A stretch of DNA of 64,000 bases from NCBI RefSeq assembly GCF_023091745.1, contig NC_068926.1:45718001-45782000 (forward strand), in the 5' to 3' direction. Below are positions 55,683-64,000 of this stretch, piece by piece. Origin of the DNA: Budorcas taxicolor (lineage: Eukaryota > Chordata > Mammalia > Artiodactyla > Bovidae). The position numbers and the translations under genes were made by a program. Position 1 is the stretch's first letter, and the number at the start of each line of letters is the position of its first letter. The notes under the pieces are model-generated. The model did not search any database and was not told the DNA's origin. It saw only the letters and a program-made list of their open reading frames with translations.

Positions 55683-56259
55683 TACAGATGTGTATGCAGA
55701 TGTTGAACTGTAATGCTGTAACCTGAAGTTTGTATAGAATAATAAAAGAATATGGACCATCCACAGCTTTGAGCAGGTCAAAGGGTGTCTCTAAGCCCCA
55801 CTGCCGAACCTCTGAGGGCTTGGACTGCTCCTCCCAGCCTGAGCACCAGTGTGTCTCTGGAATCTGTCACATTTTCCCAGTGAAGTAGTCCCTGAGTTAC
55901 CAGACCATTCGATTGCTTCTTTCTTTCCTCTCTCCCTCCCTTCCTTCCTAATGTATTTTCTAAGGGGCCAGGCTCTGTCCTTGGTACTGAAGCTAGAAAT
56001 CACAGCAAAACAGATTCGTCACATCTTCAAGTTCACAGTCTAGAGAGGGATAGAGCAAAGGAATAACTGCTCTAAAGACATAGAACTTTGATGGACAGTG
56101 GGACAGAGAATTGCAGGGAATTTGGGGACATAAAACAGGGACATTAAGGGAGCTCGCATTTGAAGGAGGTGTGACCTGGAATGCCAGTAGACGGCGTTCC
56201 AGGCAGCAGGAACAGCAGGTGCAAAGGCCTGGGGTGGGAGGGTGAGGAGCCCTTGGACA
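55683..56259. other. Single-copy sequence with a possible old repeat
   Basis: 'gttcacagtctagagaggga', 'gcgttccaggcaggagga'-like 'gttccaggcagcaggaacag' and 'caggtgcaaaggcctggggt' (about 56030-56245) recur in many mammalian loci as an old repeat. I cannot name the family. Confidence 0.35.
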
Positions 56260-56730
56260 CAAACATCATTGTCATAATGAGAGCTGACACTGACATAGGC
56301 CTCACTGTATCCACACACAGTTCTGTTTTAAATACACATCCTCATTTAATTTGGTCACCTGATGGGAAAAGACCTCGATGCTGGGAAAAATTGAAGGCAG
56401 GAGGACAAGGTGGATGATAGAGGATGAGATGGCTGGATGGAATCACTGACTCAGTGGACATGAATTTGAGTAAACTCTGGGAGACAGTGAAGGACAAGGA
56501 AGCCTGGCGTGCTGCAGTCTGTGGGGTTGTGAAGAGTCAGACATGACTTAGCAACTGAACAATCATCTCATTTGATCCTTAATCTGTCCTTATGAAGAAA
56601 GACATCTTAATGAACCCAGTACCATTAATATTCTGTACTTTGGATGAGGATATTGAAGCATGTGTGGATAAGTAACTTGCTTAACATTACACAACTCATG
56701 AGTGGCAGGACCAGGCCATCTGGATCCCTG
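56260..56730 (-). mobile_element. MIR SINE split by a BovB tail
   Basis: Left part ends 'ttaaatacacatcctcattt' (reverse MIR 'ttaactcatttaatcctca'). The right part resumes 'ctcatttgatccttaatctg' and continues 'aacttgcttaacattacaca'. The BovB at 56351-56566 separates them. Confidence 0.7.
56351..56566 (+). mobile_element. BovB tail, sense, inserted in MIR
   Basis: 'gatgctgggaaaaattgaag', 'gaggatgagatggctggatg', 'ggaagcctggcgtgctgcag' and 'gaagagtcagacatgactta' are the last ~210 bp of BovB. A near-exact 10-bp duplication flanks it: ctcatttaat (56341-56350) and ctcatttgat (56567-56576). Confidence 0.9.
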
Positions 56731-57609
56731 TATTGAGCTCCTTTAAGATCTTTCTTTGTCACTTTAGCTCCAAGAGGAGACAGAATGTGATGTATCTAGA
56801 GACTGGCTATGGGCGGGATGAGAGTCATATAATGAGAAGCTGCAGGCCATTGTGTTTTTCAGGATCCTTTATGTTGTAAGCAATGAAAGCAAACCAACGT
56901 CAAGCCAGCTTAAGTGAAAAAAGGTGTTACTGATGCCCCTAGAGGGAAACAAGGATTGCTTTCAGGCCTGGCTTGATTCAGGGGCTCAAATGACATTACT
57001 AGGGTTCATTTTCTCCTCTCTTTCTCTGTGCTGGCTTTATTCTCAGAGTATCTGTGTTGGCTTTATTCTCAGAGTATCTGTGTTCAACAGATCAACCTTC
57101 ACATTCCCTGGTACCTCTAGTTCAGACTCAGAAGTCTCAAGAAAAATCAACTACCATCCAAGTCATTCAACCATAATGTCAGGGCTTCCATGTTTGAGTC
57201 AGGGAGGCTTGCTTGAGTCACATGCCCATCCCTGAACCAACCACTCTGGCTGAAGCCAGGAGGCATAACCCACCCTCAGGACATCAGGAACGAAGCCACC
57301 TCTGGGCCACAGGAGAGGCTAGAAAGAGGGAAATGGAGGCTTAATGTCTAGCACACGAATGTCACTCTTCAGGCCCGTCTAGGACTTTGGCCTGGGAGAA
57401 AGGCCTGGCCAAAGAAGAGGGTGTGTATTCTGGGCTCTCTGGCCAGCAGAGACCACGGCTCAGCAGAGGAAGGACAAAGGATGGCTCAGAGACACAGCAT
57501 CTCCAGGGGAGCTTGGGACTGCCCTGAGCTCAGCCCACTCCCCACCCCACCCTGCACCCAGGTTGGAGTGAGACAGAAACCTCCAGGGCCAAAGAAGGAT
57601 GGCAAAGCT
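56731..57609. other. Single-copy sequence
   Basis: No exon recognised; contains the 26-bp tandem duplication at 57026-57084. Confidence 0.4.
57026..57084. repeat. 26-bp tandem duplication
   Basis: Units 57026-57051 and 57052-57077 differ at one base (c/t at the sixth position), followed by a 7-bp partial third unit. The near identity indicates a recent slippage or repair event. Confidence 0.95.
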
Positions 57610-57780
57610 CTAGCCAATGATTCCCCAAATAGCTGTCCATTAGAATACCAGAGAAGTTTTGGAATGACTGTATCCTGACTGCCACCTTCAGAGATCCTAG
57701 CATAACTTGGTCTGAGGCACAGTTTGGAAATCAGGAGTCTTAAATTTCCCCAGGTGAGTCTTATTTGTGGCAGATACTGA
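57610..57780 (+). mobile_element. MER20/MER5-like hAT-Charlie remnant
   Basis: 'gattccccaaatagctgtcc', 'attagaataccagagaagtt', 'cttggtctgaggcacagttt' and 'taaatttccccaggtgagtc' follow the order of MER20-type elements ('cattagaatcacctgg..ggtctgggg..gctccccaggtgattct'). Confidence 0.5.
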
Positions 57781-57857
57781 TCCACACACTGAGTCATTCC
57801 TTGCATGAGCCAGCAGTGCTTCCGTTCCCCAAACACCACCCACAAAAGTGACAGTGT

Positions 57858-58053
57858 TAACAGCTCAGCCATGTCTGACCCTTTGCGACCCCATGGACTG
57901 TAGCCTGCCAGGCTCCTCTGTCCATGGGATTCTCCAGACAAGAATACTGGAGTAGGTTGCCATCCCCTTCTCCAGGAGAACTTCCCAATCCAGGAATTGA
58001 ACCCGGGTCTCCTGCATTGCAGGCAGATTCTTTACCCTCTGAGCCACCAGGGA
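57858..58053 (-). mobile_element. Bov-tA SINE, near full length, antisense
   Basis: 'gctcagccatgtctgaccct', 'gggattctccagacaagaat', 'ttgaacccgggtctcctgca' and 'ctctgagccaccagggaa'. Complete from tail to head. Confidence 0.95.
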
Positions 58054-58916
58054 ATATAGCACTGCCCAGGTACCCACTCTGTTTTAATTCGTCTCAATTT
58101 AATCTGTCTTGTAAGAAAACTGCCAATTCCATTACTTATTTTAACTTTCTATCGATTTTTCCTATCCTCCCCGGGGCTTCTTCAGAGTAACCAGGGAGAA
58201 ATCAATATCTGACATGGACAGTCCCATTTCCCTTTGCTGGGCTGATTTGCTAAAATTTTTTTTCTGGTGGTAGTGAGGCTGTGGTTGCAGCCAGATGGGT
58301 CCTCGCTTCTCTAACACTGGCCAGAGAGGAAATGACCAAAAGGGGTGATCACAGGATTAGCCTCCAAGGCAGCCCTGCAGTGGGGCTTGGAGAAGCGGCT
58401 CCAAGTACATTGTACACAGCTGTTCAGAGCTGTCTCCTCCCACATCCGTCTATCCATCATCCGCCTGTCATCTGTCTACCCATCCAAATGCCACCCACAA
58501 GGACAGCTTGTGATGGATGTCACTGCAGATGGCTGTGAGGAGGGAGATATTGGTCCAGGATCCAGAGGCATCCAGACCCACACCTCCCAGGAGAGGATGG
58601 AGGGAGGCACATCCTGAACTGACCAAGTCCATCTTGATGTGACCACATTTACTTAGAATTGACTCGGATTGGATGCGGTGCAAGCAGTTCTTTTGGATGA
58701 AGAAATAGAGATTAGGCTGGTTTTGAAAAATTGTTTCATTTTCTCATAGCTCAAAATTTGGATGGATGAGGGATGGTTCTTGGAAATGTGCGCCTGTTCC
58801 ATGATGAATCAGAGCACCAGGTTGCTCTCCTTGAGCAAGTTAATGTGTGGCTGGAGAGGAAAAGCCAGGGTGTGTGAGTGAGGGTTCAGGCCCCTTAGCA
58901 TCATGTTCTGAGGCAG
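58054..58916. other. Single-copy sequence
   Basis: No exon or repeat recognised. Confidence 0.4.
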
Positions 58917-59116
58917 ATGTACCCAGTATGTGCTCAGCCATGAGCTGGCACCATAGATGCATACAGTTGGTGCTCAGCAATGACCTAGCAATGTGAATGT
59001 ACATAGTAAGCATTTGGCAAAGGCTTGGCACTATGAGTGTGTACAGTAGGGGCTCAGTAGTGACCTGATACCATGGCTGTATGCAGTAGGAACTCAGTAA
59101 TGGTTTGATGGGTCTC
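58917..59116. repeat. 40-bp minisatellite, five units
   Basis: Units start at 58917, 58957, 58997, 59037 and 59077. Each shows 'atgtacacagtaggtgctca'-like bases followed by 'gcaatgacctggcaccatg'-like bases, with many substitutions but no insertion or deletion. The unit contains a 'cagtaggtgctcagtaa' motif similar to the L2/MIR 3' end. Forty is not a multiple of three, so it does not encode a peptide repeat. Confidence 0.85.
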
Positions 59117-59384
59117 CATGCCCAGCTGATTGCCAGATGCATGGACTTGCCTGAAACTCACCAAAGGTGACATGACCTCCAGGTAATTTAGAGATTCTAT
59201 AGATACAACATCTGCAGGAGTGGGGGTCACTTAGTGAGGGTCAGTGAGATAAGAGACAAACTGGCTCTTGGCGGCACTTGAAACGTCACGTTGTTACTGA
59301 TGACAACTGCTTGAGTTCACTGGATGCCTCCTTACCTGTGTGGTGCCTCTTTCAAGGACAGGGACCACACCTTTCTCAAGCCTG
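59117..59384. other. Single-copy spacer
   Basis: Nothing recognised between the minisatellite and a MIR. Confidence 0.4.
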
Positions 59385-59510
59385 TGAGCAGGTGCTACGC
59401 TCACCCACATTCTGCAGATGGACATCAGACCCAGGAAGAGGTGCAGTGACTGCCTTGGGTCCCAAAGCTCAAAAGTGACAGAGCAGGGTTCCAAGTCGCA
59501 GTCAGGCTAC
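59385..59510 (-). mobile_element. MIR SINE remnant
   Basis: Reverse MIR: 'cattctgcagatggacatca', 'gtgcagtgactgccttgggt', 'gacagagcagggttccaagt' (compare 'gcagagccaggattcgaa'). Confidence 0.6.
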
Positions 59511-59997
59511 AAACCCCTCAGCCCATGGACAGGTGTTAGCATCATGGACCCAGGACTGTACATTGACTCAGAAATGCCTGATGGTGCCTGTGATACTTGA
59601 CCCAACCATGGCGAATCCCAGTGACCTGTGGGGCTGAGAGACTAATAACGGGGTGCTGGGAAGAGGTACATGGGCTGCAGGCTGCTGACTTGCTCCACAC
59701 AAGAGCATGAGGCTGGTGCCTCTCAGAGCCCAGAGGTGATGAGGCAGAACCAACTGAGGCCCTGGATCCGGCCATACCTGCAGCCTATGGGGAGCCGGTC
59801 CCTCCCTTACTCCAACCTGAGTCGGGTTCGTGGGCTTCTGACCTGCTCTGCCAGATGCAGAGTCTCCTCAAAACTGACCTCGCTCTCCTTCAGCCATTCT
59901 CCTGTCACTCCCTGCCCCAGGCCCACAGGTCTGGCCTGCAACACTGCCTTCCCCATGTGGCCCCTCACCTGCAGCACCCTCTGGGCCCACAGGGACA
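59511..59997. other. Single-copy sequence
   Basis: No feature recognised. A 117-codon frame (59670-60023) has no domain. Confidence 0.4.
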
Positions 59998-60105
59998 GTC
60001 ATTTCTTCAGGTCACATGGCTAATACATGGCAGAGCCAGGATTTGAACGTGCAGCTGCCTGGCAACTGTTCTTAACCACCGTGCAGGCTGGTGGGCCTCT
60101 GGGGG
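59998..60105 (-). mobile_element. MIR SINE remnant
   Basis: 'aggtcacatggctaatacat', 'ggcagagccaggatttgaac' and 'actgttcttaaccaccgtgc' are a clear reverse MIR (central and 5' parts). Confidence 0.8.
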
Positions 60106-62880
60106 AGGGCTCTGAGGACTGTGGGCCCCCAGCGAGAGGTTGTGGTGACAGTCCCTGCAGCCCCGCCCCCCTGTCCAGGCCCCACATCTCACGTTCACAT
60201 TGAGAGTCTGTGCAGGAGCCACAGGGAGGGTGGGAGGGGCTGGAGGGAGAGTGACCCTCTGAGTCTAGGCTGACCCATGGTCAGGAAGGGCAGTGAGCAT
60301 CCTCGGGTATGAGGATCCTAAGCTGCAGCATCCTCTGATTTCTAACCAGCTTTGGAAGACAGAAGGTAAAGCATTCTGAAAACCCAGCAAATGGCGCAGA
60401 AAACCTACTTCAAGGATTAAGAAAGCATGAAACTGTTAACTCATCTTTTGTACCCTTCCTGGACCTCTGATGTTGCAATGATGTTCCAGTTTCCTGCTGT
60501 GAAACGAAGCTCACAAGAACAGGCAGGTGAGGGGAGGTGATGGGTTTCCTCCAGGACCAACATCGCAGCAGAGTCCCTGCTCCCTGCTGACCCATCAAAT
60601 GAAAATCCTCTCTGTTGATCGCTCTTCTCCAGCAGCTGCTCTTGTGGGCAGAGGTGGGCAGGAGCTGCCCTAGGTGTGGCGGTGAGAACACCTGGGTTGA
60701 GACTTGAGGCAGAGGAGTTCTAGGCCCCAGGTGTGGTCGAGAAGCTGCATATACCTGGCATCCCCTGGCAGAATCCCAGGCCCCATCCTCAGCCTGGGAA
60801 TTGGCATCTGCAGTGTCAGCAGCCCCAGGGGTCTCCTGAGCATGTTGTTTTCTGAGGAGCCAGAGGGAAGCTGCTCTGTCCAGTCAGCACAACACAGGAG
60901 GCAGAAATACACCTGTAGAGGTTGCACTGGGTGAGACAAATCAGCTGTGAGTGACGACAAAACCCAATCCACAGGAGCTCACACTAAGACATGCTGCTCT
61001 CTGTCAGAAAACTGGAGAGTGGAGGTGTGGTCCAGAGCCGGGATCATCACTCATGGTCATAAGGGAAGGAGAGTCCTCTGTCTTGCTTCCAAGAGTTCCT
61101 CAATCTCTGATTCTTCATTTCCCAAGATGGCTGCTTGAGCTCCAGTCAACACATCTACATTTCAACTTCCTGGCACAGGTATGCCACCATCCTTATCTGA
61201 CTCTACTCTCCTGACCCTCTCCAGCTTCACACAAAGCTATGGTAGCTGTGAAGAGGCCCGTGTCCTGGGATGGGCAGGCACTGGGAAAGTCAGAGTAATT
61301 TATCACTACCTGGACATGGTATTCAGAGCCACCATTAATCCTCCAAGGTAGTCCATGTGTCATAAGCCCCCAAGGGCCCAGGCTGCTGTCATCTGCTGCA
61401 GAAACAGGTTCACCCCAAGGGCCCAAGGGCAGGGTGGCCCAGTATGACCAGGAATGGGCATTCCTGTGCCCTTTGCTCCCCAGTTTCACATGGAAACAGC
61501 CTTCATGGTAGCCATTTAGAGTGGCTACCATCTAAATGGTGGACCTCAAGACAGAAGAATTTGGCTCCAATTAGTGAGGGGAAAAAAAAAATCTCACAAC
61601 CCAGGAGATCAGTAAAACCAAGACTAGAACAGGGGGACAGGGCCATGTGCAAACTAACTGAAAAATGCAGCTTGTTAAGCTACTAAAAGCAGAAGAGTCT
61701 TCAGAAGACCTAACCGCAAGAGCAGGCAACACAGCACACAGGGGCCACGTGTCTTGACAGACTTCCTTAGATCCATTCTTTCTTGATTAAATCTCTTCTA
61801 AGGATGAGGAGATTCTCATTGGATGAGGGAGAGAATAGATACACAGTTGCCTCCTGGGAGAATTGAGGGCAGCAGGTGATGACCCTCTCCCACCCCATCC
61901 CCATCCCCTAAGCTCCTGACTAGGAGCAGGCTTCACCCCAAAGCCCTGCCCTCTGTCCTCAGTGAGGAGCGATACTGCTGATGATGGTCGCTCCAACTCA
62001 TGTCTCATCTTTGGACTCATTGTCCTTCTTTCTGAAACATTTTAGATGATGGACTGTTTCCTTCATTGTGAAAAGTTGTCACTGTTTTTTTTACGTAGCG
62101 CTGCACTTCTCAGTTTCCTTCCTGCCCTGTTCTTCATCTGCCTCCATCATTGTCTCTCCTCCCTGGGACCTCTACATACAGACATTCCCCAAGGCTCAGC
62201 TTTCAGCCACCGTCTCTTTGTCAACTCTCCCTTGGGATTCTGTGGTCCAAGGACGATGTGGGTAACTCACATCTGTATTTCTACCCCAACTTCTCAAAGA
62301 AAGACTCCATAGAAAGTCTCTGAGTAGGTCTCCTGAAGCTAAAAAGTAATCAGGATGCAGGGTTTTACAAACCAAGCCAACTGTCAGACTCATTACCCGG
62401 CCCCTCACTCAGTCGGTAGGGTTCAGATCTGTGTGTGCTGGGGAAGTTAATAGCGCTGCTGGTGCTGGGTGATAGAGGGTAAATTCCCCCATCATCAATA
62501 TTGACAGCTGTGACCCCTCATTGAAAACATGAGTGCCTCAGAACTGCAGAGGATAGACACATTTTTAGCAGAGTGGAGCCCATGTATCATAACCAAGGAT
62601 ATTTACTTAGACTCTAATGCTGATCTCCTCATTCTAATGGTGATCACTCACTGAAAGCTGAATTAAATTGCTTTCAAGATAAGGGCAAACACCCCATTGC
62701 CCTTCTGCTCACTGATGGTCTCTGAGGAGAGCCCTGAGCCTCCATATGTGGTAGGAGAGGCTGTAGCCAAATTTCAGAGTGCTCAGCTCCCTGTCTCTGG
62801 GGAAGCCAAGACGTCAATAGGATAAACCCATCCTAATAAGTATGGTTCAGTGTGAAGAGATTTTCCAGGACTTGTTACTC
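60106..62880. other. Single-copy sequence
   Basis: 2.8 kb with no exon or repeat family recognised, apart from the interleaved inverted repeats at 61505-61539. An A9-type run is near 61583-61592. Confidence 0.4.
61505..61539. repeat. Two interleaved 9-bp inverted repeats
   Basis: atggtagcc (61505-61513) pairs with ggctaccat (61523-61531), and ccatttaga (61512-61520) pairs with tctaaatgg (61531-61539). Order is A-B-A'-B', so the two stems cannot nest. Confidence 0.8.
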
Positions 62881-63025
62881 CAGAGATTCCCAGACGTCAG
62901 CATGAGCATCATATGGAGGGCTTGTTAAAGAGCAGATCACCAGGCTCCACCCCAGATCCTCTGCTGGAGCAGGTCTGGATGGCAGGACCAAGAGTCTGTG
63001 ATTCTAATGTCTGTGAAAATAATCA
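62881..63025 (+). mobile_element. MER5A-like hAT-Charlie remnant
   Basis: 'agattcccagacgtcagcat', 'tatggagggcttgttaaaga', 'caccaggctccaccccagat' and 'gtctgtgattctaatgtctg' follow MER5A order. Confidence 0.65.
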
Positions 63026-63035
63026 ATAAACTATC

Positions 63036-63248
63036 TAAACAGGTGGCACTCATGGTAAGAACCTACCTCCAATGCAGAAAATGTAAGAGACATGGGTTTG
63101 ATCCTTGGGTCGGGAAGATCCCTTGGAGGAGGTCATGGCAACCCACTCCAGTATTCTTGCCTGGAGAATCCCATGGACAAGGGAGCCTGGTGGGCTATGG
63201 TCCAGAGGGTTGCAAAGGGTTGGACATGACTGAAGTGACTTAACACAT
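63036..63248 (+). mobile_element. Bov-tA2 SINE, sense
   Basis: 'gtggcactcatggtaagaac', 'gtttgatccttgggtcggga', 'ggagaatcccatggacaagg' and 'ggttggacatgactgaagtg', ending 'acttaacacatcata'. Nearly complete. Confidence 0.93.
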
Positions 63249-63747
63249 CATAGGAATAGGGAAGGGTTTGATCTGAGCCAAACTGACACCTGTAGCCTAG
63301 AAGACAGCTACTTAGATAATTCTGAGGTACTACTCCCAAGAAGCACAGTTTTCAGCCTAGTTTTCTGTCTTGAAAAAAAAAATCAAACATATCAGAGATA
63401 CATTCCTTCAAGCTTTCAAAAGAAAAAAAAATGAAATAAGGAAAAGAAAAGAAGGAGATCAGCATGCGCACAGAGAATTAATATAGCCATGACACCTAGG
63501 AAGGGAATCTTATCATTGAAGGCGGACCAACACTGGTGTCCTAGATCATTCAATCTTTGTTTTTAACATGGACATTTTTTTCCCCCAGTCAATGAACCCT
63601 TAAAAAAAAATAAAGCAGATGTACAATATGTGTTTGATAGGCCATAAACGAGCTGCTTTAGTTAGCATAATATTCAAGTTAACTCATGCATAAGCCAGAA
63701 TGACTTCCCCAGTCCTCCACATGTAAACATTTCTTTTATCACTAACA
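63249..63747. other. Single-copy sequence with A-runs
   Basis: Several A8-A10 runs (near 63375, 63423, 63602). Nothing else recognised. Confidence 0.4.
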
Positions 63748-63808
63748 ACTTTCCAGGAGATGTTGATGCTGCCGGTCCAGGGGCCCCACTCTGAGAACCA
63801 TGGGATTT
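63748..63808 (+). mobile_element. MER5A 3' end
   Basis: 'gagatgttgatgctgccggt' followed by 'ccaggggccccactctgaga' and 'accatggg' matches the MER5A terminus ('gctgatgctgctggtccgggg..actttgagaaccactg'). Confidence 0.7.
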
Positions 63809-64000
63809 AATGTGAGAGGAGGCACATTCCAAGATGGCGCAGGACCTAGGGCTCTGACCTCCCCAAAGAGGACAGACCCAAAGAGCAGGTCCTCCAGGGC
63901 TGGTCACTGACCTGAGGTGGGCATTAAAGGAAAGCCCCAGGGCTCCTGGGAGACACGGCCCCAGCGACCCTGTGGTCCGAGCTGCCCTGGCCAGCGTCTC

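Noticed and set aside
58917..59116. Regular 40-bp units as a CRISPR-like array
   Set aside because: Repeats are contiguous without unique spacers, strongly diverged, and the DNA is clearly mammalian.

Overview
The window is nuclear DNA of a ruminant, most likely a bovid (cattle, sheep or goat; I cannot say which). The evidence is the repeat content: several copies of the BovB (RTE-clade) LINE, many Bov-tA / Bov-A2 SINEs that share the BovB 3' end, tRNA-Glu-derived CHR SINEs of cetartiodactyls, a young artiodactyl-type L1 3' end, and older mammalian repeats (MIR, L2, MER5/MER20, MLT1, L1M). I could not support any host protein-coding exon, tRNA, rRNA or other functional RNA gene. The only protein-like reading frames with recognisable domains are decayed retrotransposon frames. 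The window therefore reads as intergenic or intronic DNA.

Layout. 0-6.7 kb: L1 3' ends, two of them carrying Bov-tA insertions, and one L1 with the 5' inversion expected from twin priming (3.35-4.06 kb). 6.7-17.5 kb: mostly single-copy GC-rich DNA with a GC-box/ATTGG cluster near 6.9 kb, L2 and MIR remnants, a CHR SINE, and two BovB tails in opposite orientation (12.9 and 14.5 kb). 17.5-25.8 kb: a very old L1M, traceable from ORF1 to its 3' end, split by about nine later insertions (hAT, Bov-A2, two BovB pieces, CA and AT tracts, a Bov SINE, a second L1 3' end with a CHR SINE in it, an MLT1A LTR and one segment I cannot name). 25.8-41.6 kb: largely single-copy DNA with MIR, MER5, CHR, L2, an L1 3' end and LTR remnants. 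41.6-49.4 kb: an antisense L1 opened by a CHR SINE, a 665-bp solo LTR and a near full-length 3.5-kb BovB. 49.7-51.4 kb: a second BovB in the opposite orientation. 51.4-64 kb: mostly single-copy DNA with Bov-tA, MIR and MER5/MER20 copies, a five-unit 40-bp minisatellite (58.9 kb) and short tandem duplications.

The most interesting signals are rearrangement footprints rather than genes. (1) The two large BovB copies form a 1.7-kb inverted repeat whose central ~0.8 kb is about 99% identical by my hand count, while adjoining stretches are about 91-93% identical. Both copies share a broken reverse-transcriptase catalytic motif (YADG instead of YADD). Gene conversion is one good explanation. (2) Two short segments (39 and 68 bp) sit inside L1 sequence and look copied from places 1-2 kb away (templated insertions). 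(3) An indel-free 40-bp tandem array is present. I found no undescribed gene system and say so plainly.
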